DNA of 64,000 nucleotides from Crocosphaera sp. (GCA_030065205.1 JASJDN010000004.1:1-64000), one strand, 5' to 3'; positions 7,600 through 18,407 are shown, counted from the first letter of the stretch. Notes: generated by a model from the sequence alone, not told the origin. Program-made: numbers and translations.

Positions 7600-9756
7600 T
7601 TAATATTTCCAAAGTTTTATTTTTTGGTCTTTACCACTACTAACTAATAAATGTTCTTGTTGACTAACAGCTAATGCTAAAATCCAATTATTATGGTGCG
7701 AAAGAGTCGTTATTAAGTTGCCATTTTTAATGCTCCATACTTTAATTGTATTATCAATTGAGCCACTAAATACAAATTGAGAATCTTGACTAATTGCTAT
7801 AGTTACAACTCGATCTTGATGACCTGTAAAAGTTGTCATTAACTTACCATTTTCTAAGTTCCAAACTTTAACCGTTTTATCCCAACTACCACTTACTAAA
7901 TATTGACCATTAGGACTAATTTTTATTGCTCTAACAGCATCTTCATGTCCGACAAAAGATTTTAAGAGTTTTCTATCTTTAAGATTCCAAATTTTAATAA
8001 TTTTATCCTTTCCAGCACTTGCAAAAAACTGACCATCAGGACTAAAAGCTAAAGCATAAACAACAGTTTCATGAGAAAAGAGAATTGCATTTACTTCACC
8101 AGTTTTTAAGTTCCAAATTCTAACACTTTCATCTTGACTACAACTAACTAAAGTTTCACCATTGGGACTAATAGCTAAGTCCCAAATACTACCAGAATGA
8201 CCCTGTAATTGCTTTTGTAAATTACTATTTTTTCGATTCCAGACTTTAATGTTACCATCTCCATCTCCAGAAATTAATTGATTAGTTTGGGGAATAAATA
8301 CCAAAGAACGAATTACATTGGGATGTTCGCTTAATATTTTAGTAATGTCTCCAGTTTGGCGATTAAACAATTCAATTGTTCCGTTATTATTACCACTAGC
8401 AATAAATTTGCCATCTGGTGAAAATGCTAAAGACCAGACTTCTCCTGATGCAGTAATTTGAGTATTTGCTACTAATTTAATTTCAAATTTTGAGTTAGAT
8501 TGTTTTGTTTGATTTAATTGTTGTTTGAATATTTTTGGCAATAAAGTTGTTAATAATATAGAACCTAAAATAAAACCTCCATATTTTAAGGTTTTTCTTC
8601 TTGAATTTGTTCTCTTACTTTGTAGTTCTATATCATTTTTTTTCGTAGTTACTGTCTGTTGTTTTTGACTATTTTCCCTTAAACTTAACCAAGTTGGTAG
8701 GATAATTCCAGGATTTTGAATAATAATAGGTTGCCAACTCGCACCCGGATAGTTTCCTTCTAAACCTTGTAATCTTTCCCGTGCTTCTCTAACTGCTAAA
8801 TAGAAATGTTTACCCTTAGAAAAATCAGTTAAAAAATATTTCAAGAATTGTTGTGCAATTATATCTGGTACAGGTTCACGCATAACAATAATTTGTGGTA
8901 AATTAAGTTGCTCAAAAAAATTGGCTAAACCTAAACCATCACAAGAATTAAAAATAGCTAATTTTAACCCTCTATTAACTGCTTTTTTTAAAGCATAAGA
9001 AAGTTCTTCTAAACTGAGACTATCATCAGAATTAATATAAATTCGACCTGTTTCTACTTCAGTTTGACTGTGACCAGCAAAAAATAAAATATCCCATTTA
9101 TTATTCCATAATTCTTCATTAACTTCTTCTCTATTTGGTTCACATAAAAAAGTGATTTTAGCATTGGTCAATGTGTTGGTTAAAATTTGTTTGTCTTCTT
9201 CAATATTAATTCCTTTACTATCACCTAGTATAGCCAAAATTGATATTTTGTCTTCCTCTCCAGGAGTATAATTACGATTTATTATTTCGTAATCATTAGC
9301 AGCTAAAGCTATTTCTGCATAAGGATATTTATCTAATAATTCCCATAAATGCCAAGGTAATTTACGCAGTTTTTTATCTGTCGTCCGAATCAAGATTCTG
9401 ATAGTTTCTTCTGGGAAAACTTTCTCAATAATTTTACGCCAAATAGGTTGAAATTGAGGTGAGTTGAGCCAATCATTTAGTTGTTTTTTTAATTGACTAA
9501 CTAACCGAAGTGATTCAGTTTTATTTTTTTGAATTGAACCATCATAAGTTATTTTTTTTGCACTAATACGACTGGTTGCATCAAGATTACGATAATAATA
9601 TTGCCATAAATTGTATGTTTCTTGAAGTTCTGGTGCGGGGGGTAAACTACCAGATACTTCTACTTCTCTTGTCTTTGCTTCTGGAGCGATCGCTAAGTTA
9701 ACTTGCAATCCTAATTCTAAAGTTCCATCGAGTTTTAATTCAACTACTTTACTCAT
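7600..9756 (-). CDS. CHAT caspase-like protease with membrane anchor and WD40 propeller
   Basis: The 718-residue protein has three parts. Residues about 165-350 are a CHAT domain (caspase-like peptidase of the HetF/separase clan) with the catalytic pair in FFAGHS (His229) and NSCDG (Cys272). Residues 391-410 form one transmembrane helix preceded by RRK. From about 430 there are seven WD40 repeats. By the positive-inside rule the protease faces the cytoplasm and the propeller the periplasm. It is the last gene of an operon with an ECF sigma factor and an anti-sigma-like protein, 15 bp after the latter, so these are candidate partners or substrates. Confidence 0.85.
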   Translation of the reverse strand: MSKVVELKLDGTLELGLQVNLAIAPEAKTREVEVSGSLPPAPELQETYNLWQYYYRNLDATSRISAKKITYDGSIQKNKTESLRLVSQLKKQLNDWLNSPQFQPIWRKIIEKVFPEETIRILIRTTDKKLRKLPWHLWELLDKYPYAEIALAANDYEIINRNYTPGEEDKISILAILGDSKGINIEEDKQILTNTLTNAKITFLCEPNREEVNEELWNNKWDILFFAGHSQTEVETGRIYINSDDSLSLEELSYALKKAVNRGLKLAIFNSCDGLGLANFFEQLNLPQIIVMREPVPDIIAQQFLKYFLTDFSKGKHFYLAVREARERLQGLEGNYPGASWQPIIIQNPGIILPTWLSLRENSQKQQTVTTKKNDIELQSKRTNSRRKTLKYGGFILGSILLTTLLPKIFKQQLNQTKQSNSKFEIKLVANTQITASGEVWSLAFSPDGKFIASGNNNGTIELFNRQTGDITKILSEHPNVIRSLVFIPQTNQLISGDGDGNIKVWNRKNSNLQKQLQGHSGSIWDLAISPNGETLVSCSQDESVRIWNLKTGEVNAILFSHETVVYALAFSPDGQFFASAGKDKIIKIWNLKDRKLLKSFVGHEDAVRAIKISPNGQYLVSGSWDKTVKVWNLENGKLMTTFTGHQDRVVTIAISQDSQFVFSGSIDNTIKVWSIKNGNLITTLSHHNNWILALAVSQQEHLLVSSGKDQKIKLWKY

Positions 9757-9771
9757 TTTAGATAAACAAAT

Positions 9772-10443
9772 TTAAAGAATAAAAGTTTCTTGAAAATAAT
9801 CATCAAATAACCTCAGTTTAACACTAAAAGTTTCTCCAGAAGTTCCAGAAAACTCAAACTTAAGATTTCTGTTTTCTTGTCGAGTTGTTGCTTCCATAAC
9901 TATATCTTCATCTGAATCTAACAACATCAATTGTAATTCACTGGGTAAGTATTCTTGTTGTAATTCTGATAAAATTTCTATCTCTACATCTCTATCAGAA
10001 GGAGTAGTGTTTTTAACTCTGACAATTAAAATTATTGGTTTATGATCTAACCCGATAGTAATCAGTTTAGCTCCTGCAACCCCAGAATTTCTAAATGCAG
10101 GGGTAACGGTTGGTGTTTCTAATAATTCAGTTGCCATTTGCCAACCTGTTTCAAATAAGTCTTGAAACCAATTATTTAAATTAATGATAGTTTTTTGTAT
10201 GGATATATTTTTTTCTTCTGGGAACATCGATGTAATTTTATCTTTCAACTCCATAGGAGGTGATACTTGTTCAACAGAATCAGTTACCATTCCCATTAGT
10301 TCTAAAGATTGACGAATTTGTTCACGCATCGCTGGAGAAGATGCAATTAATTCCTCTACTTGTGCCATTTCCTCGTCGTCTAAATCATCTAAAACATAAC
10401 CGGCAGCAAGTAACTCTAATTGTTCTGAATTAAACGTATTCAT
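9772..10443 (-). CDS. Anti-sigma factor-like protein
   Basis: The 223-residue protein follows the ECF sigma gene by 22 bp. Its N-terminus (EQLELLAAGYVLDDLDDEEMAQVEELIASSP) has the helical pattern of RskA-like anti-sigma domains, but no zinc-binding His-Cys motif. No transmembrane helix is seen, unlike most membrane anti-sigma factors. The C-terminal half is beta-rich and acidic, ending FQETFIL, and resembles the end of DUF1822 proteins common in cyanobacteria. It is inferred to hold the sigma factor inactive. The link to the downstream CHAT protease suggests release by proteolysis. Confidence 0.7.
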   Translation of the reverse strand: MNTFNSEQLELLAAGYVLDDLDDEEMAQVEELIASSPAMREQIRQSLELMGMVTDSVEQVSPPMELKDKITSMFPEEKNISIQKTIINLNNWFQDLFETGWQMATELLETPTVTPAFRNSGVAGAKLITIGLDHKPIILIVRVKNTTPSDRDVEIEILSELQQEYLPSELQLMLLDSDEDIVMEATTRQENRNLKFEFSGTSGETFSVKLRLFDDYFQETFIL

Positions 10444-10465
10444 GATAATAATTACACATTGTTGG

Positions 10466-11029
10466 TTAGGGTTGGTTTTGTTCTAATAAGAGTTTTTTGA
10501 GTTTAACAAAAGCTAAACGTACACGACTTTTTACTGTTCCCACAGGAAGGTTAAGTTTTTCAGCGATTTCAGTTCGACTTAATCCTTCAAAAAAACTCAT
10601 CATTAAAATTTCTCTTTGTTCTTTTGGCAGAAGATTTAATGTTTTTTGTAACTGTTTTGTTTGCTCTTGACTCTCAGCTTTTTCTAGGGGAAGGAGACTC
10701 GATGAACCTTCATGTAAATTGAGTTGCCATCGAGTCAAAAAATTCTGAGTTGTGTTCCGTTTACGAAGTTTATCGATCGCTCGACAACGAGTAAACAAAC
10801 CTAAAAAAGTTTTTAAACTTCCCTTTTCACGCCGATAGTGATTTTTTTGCCAGAGGGTGATAAAAACCTCTTGAGTTAAATCTTCTGCATCAGAGGAATT
10901 TTGTAAAATTTTAAACGCAATACTATAAACTAAGCCGCCATAGCGATCGTATAAAACCTCCATTGCTTGAGAATTTGACGCTCTTAAGCTATCTATTAAT
11001 TCACCATCAGTTGCATCTTTTAGTTTCAT
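10466..11029 (-). CDS. ECF-type RNA polymerase sigma factor
   Basis: The 187-residue protein has the two ECF regions: sigma2 with YDRYGGLVYSIAFKIL and the DAEDLTQEVFITLWQ signature (about residues 27-62), and sigma4 with LPKEQREILMMSFFEGLSRTEIAEKLNLPVGTVKSRVRLAFVKLK (about 135-178). It directs RNA polymerase to a small regulon in response to a signal. It is first in an operon with an anti-sigma-like gene and a CHAT-WD40 protease. The target promoters are not known; autoregulation is usual for this class. Confidence 0.9.
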   Translation of the reverse strand: MKLKDATDGELIDSLRASNSQAMEVLYDRYGGLVYSIAFKILQNSSDAEDLTQEVFITLWQKNHYRREKGSLKTFLGLFTRCRAIDKLRKRNTTQNFLTRWQLNLHEGSSSLLPLEKAESQEQTKQLQKTLNLLPKEQREILMMSFFEGLSRTEIAEKLNLPVGTVKSRVRLAFVKLKKLLLEQNQP

Positions 11030-11085
11030 GAGAAAATTAATAAATAATCAGTAATATTCTATCCTGTTTTCTATGCTTAAAGAAC

Positions 11086-11117
11086 AAAGCGATCGCATTT
11101 GTCTAACAGCGATCGCC
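11086..11117 (-). terminator. Terminator built from two HIP1 sites
   Basis: Two HIP1 octamers (11089-11096 and 11109-11116) are inverted repeats of each other with a 12-nt loop. On the minus strand the stem is followed by TTTGTTCTTT. It lies 44 bp after the end of the first large RTX gene. Confidence 0.5.
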
Positions 11118-11159
11118 TTTTCAACTTAATGGTTCAATCTTATTGAAAGTTAAGTGAAC

Positions 11160-14100
11160 CTAAGCAATAGCTGTTCCTGTGGTATCAAAGATGAAATCGC
11201 TTGCATCAAGTTTAGTTGCGTCGATACCCACTAATTCAGCCAAAATCCGATCTTCATGACTAATAATACCAATCGTTCCATTCTGTGAAAAGTCGAGATC
11301 ATCAAATCCCGTGATTTCTGGGACATTAGCAAATCCAATCTGATCGATTCCATCAGCAAAGTTTTCAATTCTGGATTCTAGCCCTGGTAAGGGAAGTTGC
11401 CCCGAAGCAACCCAGAAGCGTTCTTTACCACTTGTACCTTGGTAATCTTGTCCTCCATTAAGCAAAATATCGTATGTCGTCTCTAACACTGTCTGAGTGT
11501 TAAAAACTGATTGAGATTCGATTGTTCCGGTTACTGTAAATTCAAGATTAGGACTATAAACAAGTTCTGTGCCATCGAGTAACTCGTGAGTCTCGGAACT
11601 GGTATCTTGAGAATAGAAAATTTCAGGACTATACTGCTCTAGAATTAGAGCTACGGGAATACTTTGTCCGATAGCATTTATTCCATTAGTGGTGTCACCA
11701 TCATCGGCAAGAGTGAATGTAATATCACCCCCAATAGCCATATCCATTTGGTAATCCCCAGTGAATTTCTGTTGACTGCTAATGGCTTTGAAAGTGGTTA
11801 CAGAGAAGCTAGGAGCAGTAAATGTATGGGTTGAGGAGATTGACTCTTCTACTACCTGTATATCCTCGTAAGTCGTACTACCGCCATTCGTAAAACTACC
11901 TTCTTGAGAATAGTTTCCATAGGCTTCTCCTGAGACGGAAAAAGTCTGCGTTGATCCATTTCCAAAGAATTTAGACTCCAACTCTAACTCATAGCCAACA
12001 CCAATTTTCCAACCATGTTCCCTAGCACTTGTTGTCGTATCTGAATAAGATGTACTCTCAGTTACGGTGCTAGTAGCAGAATTGTAACTGGTGTAAGTGA
12101 ATGTCCTTCCTGGTTGTTCGCTATTACTTTTATTGATGTAATTATCGCTTACCTGAATATCATCGGGTAAAATGATGCTTTCAAATGGACTATAGACAAC
12201 TTCTCCTTGAGTTAGAGACACTCCAAAAAGATTGACATCACCGACTAAGTTTGTTCCTAACCTTTCAGCATAGTTGCGCACCCATTCCTCAATAACATAA
12301 TCCAAATCTCCGACTTTATCGGCGGAAATAGAGGGGTAGATGCTTCTTCCAGCAGACAAATCTGAATCATCTATTGAGGCATTTCCCAACACTTTTGCTC
12401 GTTCTACAATATTGCCATTAACATTTTCCTTAATTACGGTAAAGTGATTTGCCGAATCTGAGTCTAGACTATTTCTTTCAAAGCTGATATTACGAAGGTC
12501 AACACCAGCTATATCAATGGTATCAGCCGTGCGATCGAAGTCATGGATAATTTGAATGTCTCCACTAAATCTGCTGTTGGAACTGCGATCGATAACAAAG
12601 GTGTCACTCCCTTCACCACCCCACAGATGGTTAGTTCCTGTTCCTCCTGTCAAGGTATCATCACCCAAACCACCTATTAAGGTGTCATCACCCCCTAAAC
12701 CTTTCAGTCTCACCTCTAAATTAGCAGCACTAGCATCTAAAAGGTTATCGCTTGCACCCCCAGTAAGTTCGACTCTCTCAATACCGATTAAGGTATCATC
12801 TCCTAAACCGCTAAGTTGATGTTGATTGTTAGTAGAAACAGGAGATTTGGTCAAGAGAAAATCAACATCCCCTTGTTCAATAACGCGATCTCTGCCATCC
12901 TCACCATTGAGAATATCGTCCCCTTGACCACCACTGAGGATATCGTTGTTATTATTCCCTTCTAAGAGATCGTTCCCTTTACCCCCTTCAAGACGATTAG
13001 CATTACCATCTCCTCTTAAAGTATCGGCAAAATCGCTACCAATGATATTTTCAATATTCTGAAGGGTTTTATTGTCAGAATTGTTGTTATTACCCTCAGC
13101 AGAACTTGGGTTTGCACCATCGAGTTGAACGGTAAATCCTTGTCTTGCACTAGCAAAACTTGCCGTATCATTACCTTTTCCACCATTGAGAGTGTCATCA
13201 CCTTCTCCACCATTGAGAGTGTCATCACCATTTCCACCATCGAGGATATCATTACCCTTTCCACCGTTGAGGATATCATTACCCTTTCCACCATTGAGAA
13301 TGTCATTACCTTCTCCTCCATTGAGGATGTCATCACCTTCTCCACCATCGAGAGTGTCATCGCCGTCAAAACCGTTAATTTCGTCGTTACTAGGCTTTTC
13401 TAAGGCATAAGAAATGTTCCATTTACTCCCATCGGGTCGAAAAACATCAGTATTCCCATCACCGTTAAAATCACCAAATGCCAATTTGTCTAGACCGAAA
13501 CCACTGTTGGAAATGGTTTGCCACGAACCCTGACCGCTATAAGCAACTTCCCATGATGAGCCGGTAGGTCGAAAAACATCGGTTTTTCCATCACCATTAA
13601 AATCACCAAATGCCAATTTATCTAGACCGAAACCACTACCGGCAAGGGTTTGCCAACCAGTAGTCCCGCCATAAGAAATTTGCCATGATGAGCCGGTAGG
13701 TCGAAAAACATCGGTTTTTCCATCACCATTAAAATCACCAAATGCCAATTTATCTAGACCGAAACCACTACCGTTGAGTGTTTGCCAGCCAGTAGTACCG
13801 CCATAAGAAATGTTCCATTTATTCCCATCGGGTCGAAAAACATCAGTTTTTCCATCACCATTAAAATCACCAAATGCCAATTTATCTAGACCGAAACCAC
13901 TACCGTTGAGTGTTTGCCAACCAGTAGTACCGCCATAAGAAATTTGCCATGATGAGCCAGTAGCGTGAAAAACATCGGTTTTTCCATCACCATTAAAATC
14001 ACCAAATGCCAATTCATCTAGAGTGGTACTACTACCGTTGAGTGTTTGCCAATTACTTGAAGTACCTGAACCTACGTCACCATGTAGAAAATCATTACCC

Positions 14101-14642
14101 TGACGACCATTTATGACAATAGAGTTAGTTTGCTGTTCAATCGCAATTTCTTGACCATCAATATTGACAATAACTTGATCGTTTTCTGCTTTTAACTGTT
14201 GTAATTCCCCGTCAGAAAAAGATTCACCTTGAACTAAACGAGAGAAAATATCCCCTTCATCACCGGCAGCATCGACAGAGTTAATACGAGCATCGATATA
14301 ATGTCCGTATTCTTCGATAATTAAATCAGAAATGGCTTGAATATTATTGGAATTAGCGAGTAAGAATTCTTCCGAGATGTAAATTCTATTAGTATCGGCC
14401 GAATAAGCACCGTCAGCACCGTTGATTTCAGCCGAGGAGCGAACTTCAATTTCAGGAAAACTATCAAAGTTACCTGTTTGCCATTGTGTCACTAAGTTTG
14501 TTGCTACATCACTATCGTATTCAGAACCGAAAGCTATGGTTAAATCGCCTAAAAGTCCGTCGTTTAAAGAATATTGGGTTAATAACTCTTGAGAAGATGC
14601 GATCGCGCTTTCTAAGATGTTGGCAATAGCTTGAGTTGTCAT
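11160..14642 (-). CDS. Large RTX/VCBS protein with an aerolysin-like C-terminal segment
   Basis: The 1160-residue acidic protein begins with a domain (residues 1-170) shared with the neighbouring paralogue and containing EEYGHYID (110-117). Five near-identical 44-residue VCBS/FG-GAP repeats with [11 protein letters not shown] (198-417) follow, then RTX nonapeptides (GGxGxDxLx) that bind calcium, interrupted by other sequence. Residues about 815-1050 are Ser/Thr- and beta-rich with alternating polarity, like the pore-forming module of aerolysin/ETX-MTX2 toxins. There is no N-terminal signal peptide, so type I secretion by a C-terminal signal is likely. The toxin resemblance is inference from pattern only. 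Confidence 0.85.
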   Translation of the reverse strand: MTTQAIANILESAIASSQELLTQYSLNDGLLGDLTIAFGSEYDSDVATNLVTQWQTGNFDSFPEIEVRSSAEINGADGAYSADTNRIYISEEFLLANSNNIQAISDLIIEEYGHYIDARINSVDAAGDEGDIFSRLVQGESFSDGELQQLKAENDQVIVNIDGQEIAIEQQTNSIVINGRQGNDFLHGDVGSGTSSNWQTLNGSSTTLDELAFGDFNGDGKTDVFHATGSSWQISYGGTTGWQTLNGSGFGLDKLAFGDFNGDGKTDVFRPDGNKWNISYGGTTGWQTLNGSGFGLDKLAFGDFNGDGKTDVFRPTGSSWQISYGGTTGWQTLAGSGFGLDKLAFGDFNGDGKTDVFRPTGSSWEVAYSGQGSWQTISNSGFGLDKLAFGDFNGDGNTDVFRPDGSKWNISYALEKPSNDEINGFDGDDTLDGGEGDDILNGGEGNDILNGGKGNDILNGGKGNDILDGGNGDDTLNGGEGDDTLNGGKGNDTASFASARQGFTVQLDGANPSSAEGNNNNSDNKTLQNIENIIGSDFADTLRGDGNANRLEGGKGNDLLEGNNNNDILSGGQGDDILNGEDGRDRVIEQGDVDFLLTKSPVSTNNQHQLSGLGDDTLIGIERVELTGGASDNLLDASAANLEVRLKGLGGDDTLIGGLGDDTLTGGTGTNHLWGGEGSDTFVIDRSSNSRFSGDIQIIHDFDRTADTIDIAGVDLRNISFERNSLDSDSANHFTVIKENVNGNIVERAKVLGNASIDDSDLSAGRSIYPSISADKVGDLDYVIEEWVRNYAERLGTNLVGDVNLFGVSLTQGEVVYSPFESIILPDDIQVSDNYINKSNSEQPGRTFTYTSYNSATSTVTESTSYSDTTTSAREHGWKIGVGYELELESKFFGNGSTQTFSVSGEAYGNYSQEGSFTNGGSTTYEDIQVVEESISSTHTFTAPSFSVTTFKAISSQQKFTGDYQMDMAIGGDITFTLADDGDTTNGINAIGQSIPVALILEQYSPEIFYSQDTSSETHELLDGTELVYSPNLEFTVTGTIESQSVFNTQTVLETTYDILLNGGQDYQGTSGKERFWVASGQLPLPGLESRIENFADGIDQIGFANVPEITGFDDLDFSQNGTIGIISHEDRILAELVGIDATKLDASDFIFDTTGTAIA
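13392..14051 (-). repeat. Five tandem 132-bp VCBS coding repeats
   Basis: Five copies of a 44-codon unit ([20 protein letters not shown]...) lie head to tail inside the RTX gene. The central copies are almost identical in DNA, including long runs without a difference, which points to recent expansion or gene conversion. Confidence 0.9.
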
Positions 14643-14710
14643 GATTGATATCCTTTGTGTTCGTTCTATAATTAGTACGGAACTCCAACTAAAAACGGAT
14701 CACAATCAAA
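14643..14710 (-). promoter_or_regulatory. Duplicated 68-bp leader of the RTX genes (copy 1)
   Basis: The 68 bp before the ATG match those before the second RTX gene (18340-18407) at 64 positions. They include a purine-rich ribosome site (AAAGGATA) before the start. The shared leader shows that promoter and gene were duplicated together. Confidence 0.7.
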
Positions 14711-14711
14711 G

Positions 14712-14746
14712 AAAAAAAGCGATCGCTGTTAGAACAATGCGATCGC
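14712..14746 (-). terminator. HIP1-pair intrinsic terminator of the second RTX gene
   Basis: On the minus strand, GCGATCGC (14746-14739), a 12-nt loop and GCGATCGC (14726-14719) are followed directly by seven T. This is a good intrinsic terminator, 25 bp after the stop at 14771. Confidence 0.75.
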
Positions 14747-14770
14747 CCCAAAATTATTAAAGTGAGTTAC

Positions 14771-17437
14771 CTAGGCAAACTGAATATCTCGGTTAACGTC
14801 AAAGTTCTCTAATTCAGCAAAGTTTTGTAATGTGGCAAACTGCTGAGAACCAAAGGATAAAGCACCATTGGTTTGATCAAAGGAGAATTCACTTTTATCC
14901 GTTGCACCGAACTCAACCTGGTTAATTTGAATTTTATCAATCAGGAGCGTAAAGTCCGTAATTATGTCAATTCCAGTTGAGACAGTATTGAATACAAAAG
15001 TGTCGTTTCCAGAACCACCTGTTAAAGTATCGCTACCATCATTCTGAATAACACCTATGACATAATCTTCTTCATTTTGATTGTAGATTAATCCCCCACC
15101 ATCAAGGACATCATTACCAGTTCCTCCAAAAAGGATATCATCCCCTTTACCTCCTTGTAGAATGTCAAATCCATCATCTTCATAGGTAATGTTGGCAAAG
15201 GTAGGTGTTGCGCTATTAAAACCACCGTTAAGGACATCATTAAAGAGACTACCTTGAATAAAATCATCCCCAAAGAAGCCAAGCAATTCAAAGGTACCAG
15301 AATCAGCATCAATGGGGTTAACAACAAGCTCCTTTCCAAGAATATGATCTCCGGCAAACGTTCCCAATACTTGATTGGTTCCAGATTGAAAGGGTTCTCC
15401 TTGTATGGGAGTTTGGTTGAAGGTTCCAATCATGGTTCCAGAAAACTCAGTGATTTGTTCTCCATCCACGATACGAGTGTCTTCTGTACCACTTAGAAGG
15501 TTAGTGATTTCCTCCCCAAATTCTACTTTATTTTTTTCACCCTCATAGTTATTGACGATAAAGACAAGATTGGAGGTTTCATTACCTATTTGTGCTTCGA
15601 TAAAAACACCATCTTGACCGTTTAACGTACCTGTTTTGGTCGCATAACCAACATTAGCAACATTGGATAGTGAAGGTAAAAAGAGGTTATCTACACCAAT
15701 TTGGAAATCTTCTATGACAACCATATCACGGCTGGTTTGGGTAATTGTTCCCCAAGCTTCTGTATTGTAGTCAGGATTATTGACAGCATCAATGGCAGCT
15801 TGTTTTTGCGCCTCTACTTGAGCTAAATCAAAAGCATAGTTTGATAGGGTTTGTCCTATAGCAATACCTGTTGATGCGACACCTCCAAAGAAAGGAATAG
15901 AACCAGCGATACCTCCAGCAGCATCCAAAAGAAGATTAGTAGCTAATCTTTCATTTTCAATCCCTTGGTCTGGTAAGCTAATGTCATTGATAAAGTTTGC
16001 TAGTTTAGTGGTATCGAAGTCTAAACCTAAGCCCGTTGTTCCTTCAATGTCGATAACAAAATTAGTTGCTGCGGCACTGCCACCAACAATAGAACTGGAA
16101 GTATCACTATTGTCAGTGCTTTCATGCACCCCTGCAACACCCAAAACTGTGTTTCTATTACTATCCGCACCTAAGCGCGTGCTACCACCAAATGCTAACT
16201 GAGAAATATTAGTAAGGGTATCCGTTCCTTCGTCTCCGTCACTGATATCAATGTCTGTTACGGTGATACTGCCATCATCGTTAATGGTAATATCAAATCC
16301 ATCGATGTTTCCTTGGTAGGAAGCCAGATCATTTCCACTCCCACCATCAAGAAGGTCATTACCTGCGCCTCCTTCTAGGATATCGTTGTTATTACCACCA
16401 TTTAGGGTATCATTACCACTTCCACCATTTAGAATATCATTGCCAATTTCGCCATTGAGAATGTCATTATCTGCACCCCCTTCTAGGGTGTCATTATTAC
16501 GTCCGCCAAGCAAAGTATCCTGTCCCGCATCCCCTTTGAGAAGATCGGGCCTATCCCCACCATCAAGGAAGTCATTACCCGCACCCCCTTCTAGGGTATC
16601 AAAACCAGCAGAACCAAAGAGACTATCATCACCTTCCCCTCCAACGAGAAAATCCTGATCTTTATTCCCGTTAAGGAGATCATTACCTGCGCCTCCTTGT
16701 AGGGTATTATTTCCCCTACCCCCGTTGAGGGTGTCATCACCTTCTCCACCATCTAGTAAATCACTACCTGCGCCTCCTACTAGGCTATCATTACCAGCTT
16801 CACCTAGAAGGGTGTCGTTTCCTAAATTCCCGTTGAGGGTGTCGTTACCATCACGCCCTTCGAGAATATCATTTCCCACACCGCCATCGATTGAGCCATC
16901 ATCGGATGTACCAATTATGTTGAAGCCTATATCAGAAAATATCTGAGCAGTGTCAACATTGTCATTATCAGCACTACCTTTTTCTTGACGTAGGAGTTCG
17001 TTGACACCATTGCCATCAAAATCCCCAATATGTAAATTGGTAGTGCTTTGCTCTAGATCGAAACCTTCAAAACTAACTGCTCCAAATAGACCAGTAGAAA
17101 ATAATGTAGCAGAGTTGCTAAAGCTACCATCGCCATCAGAAAAAAGGATGAATGTAGAATCAGATTCTATCGTAAATGAAGTACCAAATATTGTTAGTGT
17201 AGTTATATTTGATTCTTGAATCAGAAGATCGTCTTTACCATCCCCATTAAAATCCCCAATATCACTGATAGTCCTGTTAGTGTTGGATGTCGGGTTCAAG
17301 GGGCGGTTTAGCCAAGGCGTTTGGCTAAAGCTACCATCGCCATTAGAAAAGAATATGCGCTCGCTGATACCAGAGTCTTTCTTGCCTTGACGCAGGAAAT
17401 CATCCAACCCATCCCCATTAAAATCCCCAACGTGCAA
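14771..17437 (-). pseudogene. C-terminal part of a split RTX/VCBS gene
   Basis: This 888-codon frame continues the protein begun at 18339 in another frame. It opens in the middle of a VCBS repeat at a TTG ([17 protein letters not shown]), with no leader, so it is not a normal gene start. After three more VCBS-type repeats there are many RTX calcium-binding nonapeptides, a hydrophobic Gly/Ala-rich central segment ([21 protein letters not shown]), more RTX units and a C-terminal region typical of type I secreted proteins. Together with the N-terminal fragment the ancestral protein had about 1190 residues. A HIP1 terminator follows. Confidence 0.8.
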
Positions 17438-18339
17438 ATGATATCAAAGTTTTCTGGTAAGTTCGTTTTGCCAAAAGTCCCATTACCGTTAGAGAAAAAG
17501 ATATTAGCAGTATTGTTATTGTCATTATCCCAACTGCCTTTTTCTTGGCGGAGGAAATCGTCAAATCCATCTCCGTCAAAATCCCCAATATGTAAATTGG
17601 TCAGGTCTCCTTTTAGGTGAAAACTTTCTGGTAAGCCAATTCTGCTAAAACCACCGTTACCATTAGACAGAAAGATATCCGCCGTTCTAACATTATCGTT
17701 ATCAAAACTCCCTTTTTCTTGACGCAGGAAATCGTCTTTACCATCCCCATTAAAATCCCCAACGTATAAATTCGTTAGGTCTCCTTTTATCTTGAGGCTT
17801 TCTGGTAAGTTGTTAACCGATGCTTCTCGTTGCTCGATCGCAATTTCTTGACCATCAATATTGACAATCGCTTGATCGTTTTCTGCTTTTAACTGTTGTA
17901 ATTCCCCGTCAGAAAAAGATTCACCTCGAACTAAACGAGAGAAGATATCCCCTTCATCACCGGCAGCATCCACAGTATTAATGCGAGCATCGATATAATG
18001 TCCGTATTCTTCGAGTAATACATCAGAAATGGCTTGAATATTATTGGCATTAGCGAGTAAGAATTCTTCTGAAATGTAAATTCTGTTAGTATCAGCCGAA
18101 TAAGCACCGTCAGCACTGTTTATTTCAGCCGAAGAGCGAATTTCAATTTCAGGAAAACTAGCAAAATTCCCTGTTTGCCATTGTGTCACTAAGTCTGTTG
18201 CGACATCAGTGTTGTATTCAGCACCGAAAGCAGTGGTTAAATCTCCTAAAAGTTCGTCGTTGAAAGAATATTGAGTGAGTAATTCTTGAGAAGTTGCGAT
18301 CGCGCTCTCTAAGATTGTAGAAATAGCTTGAGTGGTCAT
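17308..18339 (-). pseudogene. N-terminal part of a split RTX/VCBS gene
   Basis: Residues 1-170 are nearly identical to the start of the 1160-residue paralogue ([32 protein letters not shown]). Two full VCBS repeats follow ([37 protein letters not shown]). After LPENFDI, near 17440, the frame shifts: the next repeat's [10 protein letters not shown] continues in another frame, while this frame runs on as nonsense to 17308. Against the sibling repeats about 16 bases are missing there. The start keeps the duplicated leader, so transcription may continue and yield a short product. Confidence 0.8.
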
Positions 18340-18407
18340 GATTGATATCCTTTGTGTTCGTTCTGTAGTTAATACGGAACTCGAACTAAAAACGGATCAC
18401 AATCAAA
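18340..18407 (-). promoter_or_regulatory. Duplicated 68-bp leader of the RTX genes (copy 2)
   Basis: This leader is 64/68 identical to the one at 14643-14710 and precedes the split RTX gene. Conservation of a non-coding leader suggests shared regulation or a recent tandem duplication. Confidence 0.7.

Noticed and set aside
12556-13410. Pro/Ser-rich or Ile/Thr-rich open frames opposite the RTX repeats
   Set aside because: They are antisense or other-frame shadows of repeated GGxGxD codons, with low-complexity products and no ribosome sites.
13392-14051. Regular repeats that might be read as a CRISPR array
   Set aside because: The 132-bp units are in frame, encode VCBS repeats and have no spacer-like unique segments of constant length.
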